Below are positions 1 through 7,028 of a stretch of 7,777 bases of DNA, piece after piece. The stretch's first letter is position 1; every line of letters starts with the position of its first letter. The position numbers and the translations under genes were made by a program. The notes beneath the pieces were generated by a model, which did not search any database, had not been told where the DNA came from, and was given only the letters and a program-made list of their open reading frames with translations. The stretch comes from Clostridia bacterium (GTDB lineage: Bacteria > Bacillota_A > Clostridia > Peptostreptococcales > JAAYPU01): the NCBI GenBank assembly GCA_022360735.1, contig JAKSCF010000010.1, forward strand, positions 1-7,777, in the 5' to 3' direction.

Positions 1-495
1 ACACATGCAGTCGGCTAATTCACTTTTACCTACACCAGATGACCCGTGTATCAAGGTATGTAATCCATTTGGAGGATACAGAACGGCTGCCTTTGCTAAC
101 TCAATCTGAGGCTTTAAGCTTCCAATTGATCCAATTATGGAATCAAATGCATGGCTTTCTTCATTCTTTATTTTAATCCCGTGTTCATTCCCATGTGTTT
201 CTAAAGATTTCATCAATTTAGATACAATGTTTCGGGAAATATTATATCCCTTTTCATTAAGCTTTAAGGTGATAGATCGAATTGAAAGATCAGGCGCATC
301 ACTAATGATGCAGCTTATCGCTTTTTCCAATAAACCTTTTCTTCTTTCTCTTGAATCTCCTACTCCTAAGAGATGTCTTAATTTCACCACGTCACTTCTG
401 CTTATGTTCATTAGTTTAGATATTTCCTCATCCGTTAATGGATTTTTAAGATCTTCATTTTTAATGATTGCTTTTAATTGTGCTGTATTTTTCAT
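1..495 (-). CDS. LevR-like sigma-54-dependent transcriptional activator, N-terminal part (runs off left edge)
   Basis: The first 165 codons are present and the rest lies beyond position 1. The start is ATG at 495, with GGAAGGTG (502-509) six bases upstream. Residues about 18-45 (LTDEEISKLMNISRSDVVKLR) and 70-97 (LSIRSITLKLN...ISRNIVSKLM) look like two consecutive helix-turn-helix units. A linker then leads into the start of an AAA+ domain: FDSIIGSIGSLKPQIELAKA (117-136), YPPNGLHTL (140-148) and a Walker A loop GSSGVGKS (151-158). The YPP-GLHTL stretch followed by GVGKS is typical of the LevR branch of sigma-54 activators, which usually carry PRD and EIIA-like domains afterwards and control PTS operons. 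Walker B, the GAFTGA loop and any PRD domains are outside the window, so the LevR assignment and the inducer are inference. The sigma-54 activator call itself is firm. The gene starts its own transcription unit behind the 745-781 terminator. Confidence 0.8.
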   Translation of the reverse strand, partial: MKNTAQLKAIIKNEDLKNPLTDEEISKLMNISRSDVVKLRHLLGVGDSRERRKGLLEKAISCIISDAPDLSIRSITLKLNEKGYNISRNIVSKLMKSLETHGNEHGIKIKNEESHAFDSIIGSIGSLKPQIELAKAAVLYPPNGLHTLIHGSSGVGKSELADCMC

Positions 496-517
496 TTCGT
501 TCACCTTCCATAAGATA

Positions 518-535
518 TTGCAATAGTTATACCAA
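518..535 (-). promoter_or_regulatory. Candidate sigma-54 (-24/-12) promoter of the activator gene
   Basis: The minus strand reads TTGGTATAACTATTGCAA. This has GG (532-533) and GC (520-521) exactly ten bases apart and matches the TTGGYAY...TTGCA form of a sigma-54 promoter. The start site would be near 508, giving a leader of only about 13 bases and cutting into the ribosome binding site. That makes the site plausible but not certain. No clear sigma-A promoter is visible in the same interval. Confidence 0.4.
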
Positions 536-671
536 AATCATGTCACAAAAAGTTCTATAAAATTCTCAAGTCATTTTATATACCAAATCAATCATCTTTG
601 TACTCTTCTAATTCTTCCAATTTTCTTAATTAATATTATTTTAGAACTATTTGTGCCATTTATCAACTTAT

Positions 672-691
672 CATGCAAAAATAGCTGCATG
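672..691. repeat. Short inverted repeat CATGCA-N8-TGCATG
   Basis: There are two perfect 6-base arms (672-677 and 686-691) with an 8-base spacer and no U-tract, so it is not a terminator. It lies roughly 140-160 bp upstream of the -24/-12 site, a normal distance for an enhancer site of a sigma-54 activator. The protein that would bind it is unknown, and arms this short could arise by chance. Confidence 0.3.
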
Positions 692-744
692 GTTTTACGG
701 TTTACTGATTTTATATTGACGATTTGATTAACATAATTATCCCC

Positions 745-781
745 AAAAAAAGAACCCAGCATAGCTTAAAGCTTTGCTGGG
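745..781 (-). terminator. Rho-independent terminator of the marR-antiporter operon
   Basis: On the minus strand a stem with arms CCCAGCA/TGCTGGG (outer seven pairs), one mismatch and about four inner pairs (755-781) is followed directly by TTCTTTTTTT. It begins 58 bases after the antiporter stop codon. In the plus direction the following sequence is only loosely T-rich, so minus-strand function is favoured. Confidence 0.85.
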
Positions 782-838
782 CACTTGTTTTGTTATTCTT
801 ACTTTTATACATTCTATAGCGTTCTAGATTTTTTATTT

Positions 839-1990
839 TTACTCATATGATTTCTTCAACATTATAGGGGTTAGTACGGCCGAAATAATTACCAGCAATA
901 TAATTGAAGTAAAAATGTCATTTTTTATAAATTCAGTTTTTAAACCAAGATTAGCAATAATTAAGGTCACTTCAGCCCTTGGAACCATACCAATTCCCAC
1001 TTGCAGCGATTCTTTATTGGAGAATCCTGATAACCTGGCACCAATGCCGGAACCGATAATCTTACTGGCTATTCCAATAACAGCTATTATTACGGCCATT
1101 CCTAAGTTTCCAATGACTTTATGAAGATGTACGCCTAAGCCTATGTTTACAAAAAATATAGGTATGAAAAATCCATATCCAATTCTTGATACTTCTTTAG
1201 CTACACGATTTCTCAATTGAGTAGTAGATATAATAACACCCATAAAATAAGCTCCGATAATAGCAGCTATGCCAAATTGATTTGCAAAGACAGCAAAGAA
1301 TAATGCTAATATTAACGATATACTCAGCAAGTATATGGGTTTTATTTTCCTAATGATCTTTTTATTTTTTAACACAATTTTAGAAAATATCTCTCCAACA
1401 ATACTTAAAATAAAGAAAAATAGAAGAATTTTTAATATCAGCATTGTGATGCTTGTATGCCCTTTACCAAATGCTCCAAGTACTACAGTTAAAATAATAA
1501 TGCCAATAACATCATCAAATATTGCAGCTCCAAGAACGCTCATACCTTGTTTCGTTTGTAGTTTTCCTAATTCCGCTAGGGATTGAGCTGTAATACCTAT
1601 ACTGGTTGCCGTTAAAATAACGCCTAGGAAAACAGCTTCGGACATTTCTACATCCGGCTTGATGATATATATGCCCAGTACCCCCAAAGCAAAAGGAAAT
1701 ACGATCCCGCCTATTGCAATTAAAGAAGACCTCTCAAAGGATTCTTTTAGCTCTTTATAGTCCGTTTCCAGACCAACTATAAACATTAAAAGAATGACGC
1801 CGACTTCCGCTAAGTTATTTATAAAACTACTGTGACTTACAAGTCCAAACACAGAAGACCCAATCAATACGCCAGCAAAAATATGTCCTAAAATTCTTGG
1901 TTGCCCATACCTTTTACATATAAGTGTTCCTGCACCAGCAGCAATTAAAATTATTACTAAGTCCTGTAAATATTTCATATCTGAATGCAT
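839..1990 (-). CDS. CPA2-family cation/proton antiporter (Kef/GerN/NapA type)
   Basis: A 383-residue integral membrane protein, hydrophobic throughout, made almost entirely of the Na+/H+ exchanger membrane domain with about 12-13 segments and no C-terminal TrkA-N (RCK) domain. The start is ATG at 1990, supported by GGAGG (1999-2003) eight bases upstream; Met5 is a weaker alternative. Diagnostic features are LMFIVGLE (68-75), the unwound-helix region LTATSIGITAQ (126-136), the paired ion-binding aspartates IFDD (D159, D160), a lysine in ASKIIG (K310) at the position of the conserved helix-10 lysine of electrogenic members, and GMVPRAEV (334-341). The family exchanges Na+ or K+ for H+ across the membrane. 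The DD pair plus lysine resembles NapA/GerN, but ion choice cannot be read from sequence. It follows the marR gene by 50 bases without a terminator, so it is probably the regulator's target. Length is normal for the transport domain alone. Confidence 0.88.
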   Translation of the reverse strand: MHSDMKYLQDLVIILIAAGAGTLICKRYGQPRILGHIFAGVLIGSSVFGLVSHSSFINNLAEVGVILLMFIVGLETDYKELKESFERSSLIAIGGIVFPFALGVLGIYIIKPDVEMSEAVFLGVILTATSIGITAQSLAELGKLQTKQGMSVLGAAIFDDVIGIIILTVVLGAFGKGHTSITMLILKILLFFFILSIVGEIFSKIVLKNKKIIRKIKPIYLLSISLILALFFAVFANQFGIAAIIGAYFMGVIISTTQLRNRVAKEVSRIGYGFFIPIFFVNIGLGVHLHKVIGNLGMAVIIAVIGIASKIIGSGIGARLSGFSNKESLQVGIGMVPRAEVTLIIANLGLKTEFIKNDIFTSIILLVIISAVLTPIMLKKSYE

Positions 1991-2040
1991 TCAATTAACC
2001 TCCGCTTTTTTATATAATTTCTCATTTTCTTTTCTAAATG

Positions 2041-2472
2041 CTATTTTCCTTTAACAGCTCTTAATCCCTTGTTCAATAAACCCGCTAATATTTCTACTTC
2101 CTCATTCCCTAGTATTTTCTCTAAGTTTTTCGCAAAGTCACGATATATATTGAGCTGAATTTCTATTAATAATTTACCTAACTCTGTTAACTCTACGTAG
2201 AAAACTCTTTTATCAGCTTCAGATCTTACTTTTTTAACGAGTCCTTGTTCAATTAATTTATTGACCATAAAAGTAACCGAAGGCTTTGAAAAAGTTAATT
2301 CCATTGCAATGTCGCTTAGTGTTGGTTTCTCCATATTTTGAATAACTTCTAAATATTCGATATGGTTAATACTGATCTTTGACATGTCTTGCATATAAAA
2401 TAATGTCTCAGCTCTTCTTACTAACTCCTCATCAAAATAAAAATATATCTCTTCAAATATTTTTTCTAACAT
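2041..2472 (-). CDS. MarR-family transcriptional regulator
   Basis: A 143-residue, full-length MarR-type winged-helix repressor. The start is ATG at 2472, with AAAGGGGG (2481-2488) eight bases upstream. Helical dimerisation segments lie at both ends (about 1-30 and 98-140). The winged helix spans about 34-97: LSDIAMEL (52-59), recognition helix SKPSVTFMVNKLIEQG (62-77) and wing VRSEADKRVFYVELT (82-96) with the conserved D87-x-R89. There is no cysteine, so it is not a thiol oxidation sensor of the OhrR kind, and there is only one histidine (H37), which argues against an AdcR-like zinc site. MarR proteins bind palindromic operators and release them on ligand binding. Here a perfect inverted repeat covers its own predicted start site, so autorepression and co-control of the downstream antiporter are likely. 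The ligand is unknown. Confidence 0.9.
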   Translation of the reverse strand: MLEKIFEEIYFYFDEELVRRAETLFYMQDMSKISINHIEYLEVIQNMEKPTLSDIAMELTFSKPSVTFMVNKLIEQGLVKKVRSEADKRVFYVELTELGKLLIEIQLNIYRDFAKNLEKILGNEEVEILAGLLNKGLRAVKGK

Positions 2473-2492
2473 TATTATTTCCCCCTTTTTAA

Positions 2493-2515
2493 TTAGTTAG
2501 TCATTAACTAACTAA
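2493..2515. promoter_or_regulatory. Predicted MarR operator: 9-bp inverted repeat over the transcription start
   Basis: There are perfect 9-base arms TTAGTTAGT (2493-2501) and ACTAACTAA (2507-2515) with a 5-base spacer. The repeat begins two bases downstream of the -10 box and includes the expected +1 (about 2510). This is the classic place for a self-repressing MarR operator. There is no U-tract and no coding role. Confidence 0.72.
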
Positions 2516-2516
2516 A

Positions 2517-2544
2517 ATTATATCTCTTTTTTGTATATTGTCAA
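2517..2544 (-). promoter_or_regulatory. Sigma-A promoter of the marR-antiporter operon
   Basis: On the minus strand TTGACA (2539-2544) and TATAAT (2517-2522) are both perfect consensus hexamers, separated by 16 bases. The predicted start is near 2510, about 38 bases before the marR ATG. A promoter this strong fits a gene held down by a repressor. Confidence 0.88.
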
Positions 2545-2571
2545 TAAAAAAATTAATTATTTTAAAGTTAT

Positions 2572-2610
2572 ATACAAAAAACACCTCAAAATCAATCCTT
2601 GAGGTGTTTT
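2572..2610 (-). terminator. Rho-independent terminator after the AI-2E-family permease gene
   Basis: Perfect 12-base arms AAAACACCTCAA (2578-2589) and TTGAGGTGTTTT (2599-2610) enclose a 9-base loop. On the minus strand the stem ends in a T run. It starts 16 bases after the permease stop codon and separates that operon from the marR promoter. Confidence 0.88.
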
Positions 2611-2626
2611 CAAAACCTACATATTT

Positions 2627-3730
2627 TTAAATAAACTTTTTAAGGTTTTTCTTATTTAAGTTATGATTCATGAGGCGTACCAAGGTATTTCGAATCAGTG
2701 CAGTAATGGGTACAGCAATGAGCATCCCAATAACACCCATTAAAGCGCCGCCAACTAATATGGCAAGAATAATCCAAAATGCCGACAGTCCTACGGAATC
2801 TCCAAGAATCTTAGGCCCCAATATATATCCGTCAAACTGCTGCAAAAGTAATACAAATATTGCCACATAAACTGCTGTCATAGGATTTGCCAAGAGCGCT
2901 AATAATATAGCCGGCACTGCCCCAATAAATGGACCAAAAAAAGGTATCATATTGGTTACTCCAATGATCACTGCAAGTAAAACCGGATAGGGTGCTTTTA
3001 TCAGCAACATACCAAAGAAACAGATCACACCTATAATGACAGAATCGATGATTTTTCCAACAAAGTATTTGGAGAACATTTCATTGGTTTCATTGCTTGC
3101 ATCACAAATCTTCTTTGCAATGTCTACTCTAAATAATGAGTAAGTAATCTTTCTTATTCCCCTTTGGAATTTATCTTTGTCTTTCAGAAAATAAACTGAA
3201 ATGATAAGCCCAATGACAACTCTAAATAGACTGCTGGTGAAATTTAATACACCTACCAATAAATTGCTAATCAAGTCACTGACTATTGCCAAAATCTTAT
3301 TGACATTTTCACTTATGGCGTTGTTGTCGGAATTCATATACTGCTCAATAACAGGATATTTTACACTTAAGTCAATATACAATTGTTCTATTTGCTCTGC
3401 ATAACCCGGTGCTTTTAATGCAATATCTGCTATACTTTCAGATATTGCAGGTCCAATGAACATTGCAGCCAAGAGGAATAGAATAAATAATAGCAAATAG
3501 GCAATTGCCATGCAGAGGCCTCGGTTCAGCCTGAATTTTTTGTACGTATAATTGACAACAGGGTTTAGCAAATATGCAAAAACGAATCCCCATATAAAGG
3601 GTGTTAAGGTTCTGATTCCTGTATCAAATATATCTTTAACATAAGATATATTATTTAACAGTTTATAGGCTACTATAGTCAGTATTATTAAAGGAAAATA
3701 ACCAATACCTTTTATATTTCTAAATTTCAT
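2627..3730 (-). CDS. AI-2E family transporter (PerM/YtvI-type membrane protein)
   Basis: A full-length 367-residue polytopic membrane protein. The start is ATG at 3730, with AAAGGAGGG (3737-3745) six bases upstream. Predicted membrane segments lie near 10-25, 38-58, 71-93, 157-182 and 229-249, with several more between 250 and 350. A hydrophilic helical stretch sits at about 94-150, as in the family. Family signatures are TNMIPFFGPFIGAVPA (259-274) and the QQFDGYILGPKILGD stretch (297-311), followed by the Gly-rich LVGGALMGVIGMLIAVP (325-341). Members are grouped by the putative AI-2 exporter TqsA, but others act as Na+/H+ antiporters or have no known substrate, so the substrate is not assigned. 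The gene starts 31 bases after the MBL hydrolase stop with no terminator between, so the two are probably co-transcribed. Confidence 0.88.
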   Translation of the reverse strand: MKFRNIKGIGYFPLIILTIVAYKLLNNISYVKDIFDTGIRTLTPFIWGFVFAYLLNPVVNYTYKKFRLNRGLCMAIAYLLLFILFLLAAMFIGPAISESIADIALKAPGYAEQIEQLYIDLSVKYPVIEQYMNSDNNAISENVNKILAIVSDLISNLLVGVLNFTSSLFRVVIGLIISVYFLKDKDKFQRGIRKITYSLFRVDIAKKICDASNETNEMFSKYFVGKIIDSVIIGVICFFGMLLIKAPYPVLLAVIIGVTNMIPFFGPFIGAVPAILLALLANPMTAVYVAIFVLLLQQFDGYILGPKILGDSVGLSAFWIILAILVGGALMGVIGMLIAVPITALIRNTLVRLMNHNLNKKNLKKFI

Positions 3731-3761
3731 TAACAGCCCTCCTTTAACAGGTTAGGTATTA

Positions 3762-4607
3762 CTAACTAAATTCAATAATATGACCTGTATTATTGTGAAA
3801 AAATTTATTGCCAAATGCTTCTTCAAGCCTTTTTTCAGCATCTTCTCCTGTACAGTGAGAGACACCGATCTTTTGAATGTTTTTTTCCTTAAAGTATGCT
3901 ATTGTTTTATCTATTCTAATTTTATCAGCGTCAACCAGGTGAGTGCCGCCCACAATTGCCAAAACATTCATTCCGGTTCTTTGGATTATGGTTTCTATAA
4001 TGTTAACAACCCCTACATGTGAACAGCCCAGTATAACAAACAGCCCTTTTTCCGTCTTTATTGCCAATACAATTTCTTCAGTGAAACAATCCAATTCTAA
4101 TGTATCATTACATTTTATAAAGAATTTTTTATTTAAATGCTCAAAATCACTATTTCTTTTAAAATTTGAGAACAACATAATATGCTCTGACAGATAAACC
4201 ATATCCGAAGATATTTCATCTATTAATATATCATGCCTCTCTAATAAGGATTTTTTAAATGGATGACCAATATATTTTAATTCTTTAGTTGTGCCGGCTA
4301 ATTTGTATTTTTCGTTAAAAAAACTTTTTCCTACTATTAATTTGGATGGTATAAATCCTTTATTAATAAGGGTTTCAACTCCACCTGTATGATCATAATG
4401 TCCATGACTTAGAATGACACTATCCAATTTACTCAGGTCCACATTTAATTTTTCGGCATTTTTAGCAAAATTTCCAGTTTTTCCTGTATCGAATAAAATA
4501 CGTTTTCCGTCTGCTTGAATATAGATGGATAATCCATGCTCCTTATATAATTCCGACTTACCTTCTGAAATATTATTTTCCATAAGTGTTGTTATTTTAA
4601 AACTCAC
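3762..4607 (-). CDS. MBL-fold metallohydrolase of the COG1237 type (RFAP-synthase-like annotation)
   Basis: A 281-residue soluble metallo-beta-lactamase-fold protein with no signal peptide. The start is GTG at 4607, chosen because AAAAGGAGGGG lies five bases upstream. Motifs in order: FDTG (D40), the metal motif HGHYDH (H68, H70, D72, H73), GCSHVG (H197), GGTHL (H223) and SHCTG (H251). The late GCSH/GGTHL/HCTG trio marks the COG1237 group, whose members are often annotated as 7,8-dihydropterin-6-yl-methyl-aminobenzene ribofuranosyl phosphate synthase after an archaeal methanopterin protein. Methanopterin synthesis is not expected in this type of bacterium, so that name is probably only a family label. 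A binuclear metal hydrolase with unknown substrate is the safe call. It is the first gene of a likely two-gene operon with the AI-2E-family permease. Confidence 0.85.
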   Translation of the reverse strand: MSFKITTLMENNISEGKSELYKEHGLSIYIQADGKRILFDTGKTGNFAKNAEKLNVDLSKLDSVILSHGHYDHTGGVETLINKGFIPSKLIVGKSFFNEKYKLAGTTKELKYIGHPFKKSLLERHDILIDEISSDMVYLSEHIMLFSNFKRNSDFEHLNKKFFIKCNDTLELDCFTEEIVLAIKTEKGLFVILGCSHVGVVNIIETIIQRTGMNVLAIVGGTHLVDADKIRIDKTIAYFKEKNIQKIGVSHCTGEDAEKRLEEAFGNKFFHNNTGHIIEFS

Positions 4608-4612
4608 TAAAA

Positions 4613-4623
4613 CCCCTCCTTTT
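4613..4623 (-). promoter_or_regulatory. Ribosome binding site that fixes the GTG start of the MBL hydrolase
   Basis: The minus strand reads AAAAGGAGGGG, five bases before GTG (4605-4607). The next in-frame ATG is Met9, which would remove the first beta-strand (FKITTL), so GTG is preferred. Confidence 0.8.
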
Positions 4624-4666
4624 GCTCGCCATTAACACGAATTCAGCTATTTTACCGGTTATCTTC

Positions 4667-4708
4667 ATTATACTCTGATCAATCATAATATACCATGCTT
4701 ACATGGTA
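4667..4708 (-). promoter_or_regulatory. Candidate promoter of the hydrolase-permease operon with a dyad in the -35 region
   Basis: A perfect TATAAT (4667-4672) would start transcription near 4660, about 53 bases before the GTG. No TTGACA-like box occurs at 16-18 bases spacing (TGGTAT at 17). Instead a perfect inverted repeat TACCATG-N4-CATGGTA (4691-4708) is centred near -40. This layout resembles class II activator-dependent promoters, although repression is equally possible. The regulator is unknown. Confidence 0.45.
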
Positions 4709-4782
4709 ATTATTTCCTGATATCTGTGTTTTTTATTCACTTTAATAATTATTTCATCCATTTATTTTAGAATCATGCCATT

Positions 4783-4807
4783 TTAAAAGGTTTTGCATAG
4801 CAAAACC
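4783..4807 (-). terminator. Probable terminator after the GGDEF-EAL gene
   Basis: Perfect 8-base arms GGTTTTGC (4789-4796) and GCAAAACC (4800-4807) enclose a 3-base loop. On the minus strand the stem is followed by TTTTAAAA, a weak U-tract. It lies 37 bases after the stop codon. The stem is clear, but terminator strength is doubtful. Confidence 0.55.
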
Positions 4808-4844
4808 CAATTACTTGAATTCATTTTAAATCAAAATCAATGAT

Positions 4845-7019
4845 CTATACATTCATGCCTTCATTGGTATGCTTTAATAGTTTTACAACTTCTAACTTTG
4901 GAAGTGGTTTTCCGAACAAAAAACCTTGAGCATATCTACATCCATAGTCATTTAATTTTCTTTTCTGAAATTCGGTCTCAATACCTTCAGCTATGGTGGC
5001 CAGATTCAATGCACTGGCCATAGATATTATGGTTTTAATGATGGTAGAATCAAATTCACCTTTTTTCTTATCACTAACATCGCCGCTGATAAATGACCTG
5101 TCAATTTTTATACCGTGGAATGGCAAATTTCTTAAATAGCTTAAAGAAGAATAACCTATACCGAAATCGTCAAGGTATACCTTGATACCAAGATCAATAA
5201 TTTTCTTTAACTTTTTGGAGCTATCATTAACAGTAGATAAAATGGCAGTTTCAGTGAGCTCCATGGCAATATTTTGTGGGTCAACACCGGTATCACTAAT
5301 GATTGACATGACATTCTCAACAAAGTCATATTGCAATAGCTGTATAGCAGAAATATTGACTGCAACCGTTAAGGGTTGGTCATCGCCTTTATTAATATCT
5401 CGTGCAAAAATACAAGCATTTCGTAAAACCCAATTACCAATACTTATAATTTGTCCTGATTCTTCGGCAATAGGTATAAATTCCAAAGGAGAAATGGAAC
5501 CATACTCAAACTTTGGCCATCTCAATAATGCCTCAAATCCTACAATATGCCCAGTTTTAAATTCGATCTGAGGCTGGTAATACAATTCAAATTCATTATT
5601 AACCAACGCTTTTTTCAAACAACTTTGGATCAGCATTTTTCTTTTTATCTTTTGGCTTAATGTCCCGTCATATATAAAAAATTGGTTTTTCCCCAGTTCC
5701 TTTGACTTTTGAGTTGCTGTGTTTGCATTTCCCAGAATCTCATCGACACTGTTCCCATGCTCAGGATAAAAAGCTATCCCTATAGAAGCTGTAATATACA
5801 CAATGTTCTCATCTATTCTAAAGGGTGTCTCAAATACTTTTATCAGTAGGTCCGCAATATTTTGAATCATTTCTTTTTGAAATATGCCATCTATCATAAC
5901 CACAAACTCGTCTCCACTGATACGTCCAATCAAGTTGTTATGCTGTATTTTATTGAGCCTGTCGGCAATTTTTTTAAGCAATTCATCTCCTTTGACTTGA
6001 CCGTAGAGATTATTGATATTATGGAAATTATCTACGTCAATATAAAAAATAGTCCCTTTATTGCCTTCACCTTGTGCCCACATTATTTTTTCTTCAATCA
6101 TTTTGCTAAACAATAGTCTGTTGGGTAAATTGGTTAGTTCATCATAATATGCCAGTTTCCATATTTTTTCTGACTGGCTGCTATGAGTATCTAACATCTC
6201 ATTAGCCATTTCTCCAATTTTTTTGAATTCTTCAAACTCAATTTTGTCTAAATTAATTTTGTTGTCCTTATATTTGGCTTTATTAAAGAAATCCGTAAAT
6301 TCTTCCACTGATTTTAAAATAGATATGGATACATTATTAGATATAATACGTGACATGATCAAAAGCAGTCCGGCTGCAGATAACATGATTACCATATTAT
6401 ATAAAACCTTTTTTAGCACTTCACTGCGTTTTTGATCAATAGTCGATTCAATTTCATCCACATAGATGCCTGAACCTACATACCAGTTCCAATCATCAAT
6501 ACCTTTCACATAACTTAGCTTATTTCCGGATTTTTTATTGTCAAACTGAGGAATCACATAGTCCACATACCCGCCACCCGCTTTGGCAGTATGAATGATT
6601 TCCTCAACAAATTTTTTTCCATTAACATCTGCACAATCCATAACACTTCTATTTTTTGCAGGGCCTAAAAGAGAGATACCCTCATAAGTTCCAATGAACA
6701 AATATTCCTCTTTTGTTGATTCTAAACCTTCTAATATAGAAATAGCATCTTGCTTTGCCTGTTCCATATCGCGGCCTAGAATATCATACTGTTTTTTAAT
6801 AGAATTAATGATGGATATTCCTTCTTCAACATTAACCATAAGGTCTTCTTTTTTGGTCAAAAAAAATTCTTCTTTCAAGAAATTGACTTCACCATAATAA
6901 TCTTTTATTTCTATAACAATATGAGTCATAGATGTGGTAATTAGAACTAATGCTGCAATAATCATAGAATATCTAATAATCGCATTTCGAATTGTCTTAG
7001 TTTTAATATTCCCGGACAA
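4845..7019 (-). CDS. Membrane Cache-HAMP-GGDEF-EAL protein, predicted c-di-GMP phosphodiesterase
   Basis: A 724-residue c-di-GMP turnover protein. It has a TM helix at about 13-36, an extracytoplasmic single Cache domain at about 38-200 (GGGYVDYVIP 148-157, DDWNWYVGSGIYVDEIE 175-191), a second TM at about 203-225, a HAMP-like linker at about 226-282, GGDEF at about 287-455 and EAL at about 462-717. The EAL metal and catalytic residues are all visible: E496 (EALLRW), N555, E587 (ELTET), D617-D618 (DDFG), K638, E678 (AEGIE) and Q698. Phosphodiesterase activity is therefore expected. In GGDEF the signature is SGDEF (368-372). Metal D328 and guanine contacts N336 and D345 are kept, but the RxxD inhibitory site is Q359-H-N-N362. 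The GGDEF domain may be weakly active or only bind GTP. The start is TTG, with an in-frame stop shortly upstream. The gene stands alone between two terminators. The Cache ligand, probably a small metabolite, is unknown. Confidence 0.9.
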   Translation of the reverse strand: MSGNIKTKTIRNAIIRYSMIIAALVLITTSMTHIVIEIKDYYGEVNFLKEEFFLTKKEDLMVNVEEGISIINSIKKQYDILGRDMEQAKQDAISILEGLESTKEEYLFIGTYEGISLLGPAKNRSVMDCADVNGKKFVEEIIHTAKAGGGYVDYVIPQFDNKKSGNKLSYVKGIDDWNWYVGSGIYVDEIESTIDQKRSEVLKKVLYNMVIMLSAAGLLLIMSRIISNNVSISILKSVEEFTDFFNKAKYKDNKINLDKIEFEEFKKIGEMANEMLDTHSSQSEKIWKLAYYDELTNLPNRLLFSKMIEEKIMWAQGEGNKGTIFYIDVDNFHNINNLYGQVKGDELLKKIADRLNKIQHNNLIGRISGDEFVVMIDGIFQKEMIQNIADLLIKVFETPFRIDENIVYITASIGIAFYPEHGNSVDEILGNANTATQKSKELGKNQFFIYDGTLSQKIKRKMLIQSCLKKALVNNEFELYYQPQIEFKTGHIVGFEALLRWPKFEYGSISPLEFIPIAEESGQIISIGNWVLRNACIFARDINKGDDQPLTVAVNISAIQLLQYDFVENVMSIISDTGVDPQNIAMELTETAILSTVNDSSKKLKKIIDLGIKVYLDDFGIGYSSLSYLRNLPFHGIKIDRSFISGDVSDKKKGEFDSTIIKTIISMASALNLATIAEGIETEFQKRKLNDYGCRYAQGFLFGKPLPKLEVVKLLKHTNEGMNV

Positions 7020-7028
7020 ATTACCATA

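Larger units (their letters stand above)
496..838. other. Gene-free stretch between the antiporter and the sigma-54 activator
   Basis: There is no credible coding region here. The stretch holds, on the minus strand, the antiporter terminator (745-781), a dyad CATGCA-N8-TGCATG (672-691), two near-copies of TGATTTGGTATA on the minus strand (about 579-590 and 529-541), the sigma-54-like site (518-535) and the ribosome binding site of the activator gene. The rest is unremarkable AT-rich sequence. Confidence 0.7.

Noticed and set aside
137..526. Plus-strand 129-codon open frame
   Set aside because: It lies antisense to the sigma-54 activator, whose minus-strand protein has a clear Walker A motif and ribosome binding site. 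The plus-strand product has no recognisable domain.
2627..3730. Proven autoinducer-2 exporter
   Set aside because: The family name derives from one member. No quorum-sensing genes are nearby and other members transport ions, so no substrate is assigned.
3761..3769. ACTAACTAA, identical to one arm of the MarR operator, between hydrolase and permease genes
   Set aside because: It is only a half-site, it spans the hydrolase stop codon and no second arm follows. A 9-base AT-rich match is easily due to chance here.
3762..4607. Quorum-quenching lactonase or true beta-lactamase
   Set aside because: The GCSH, GGTHL and HCTG motifs place it in the COG1237 group, and there is no signal peptide as expected for a secreted beta-lactamase.
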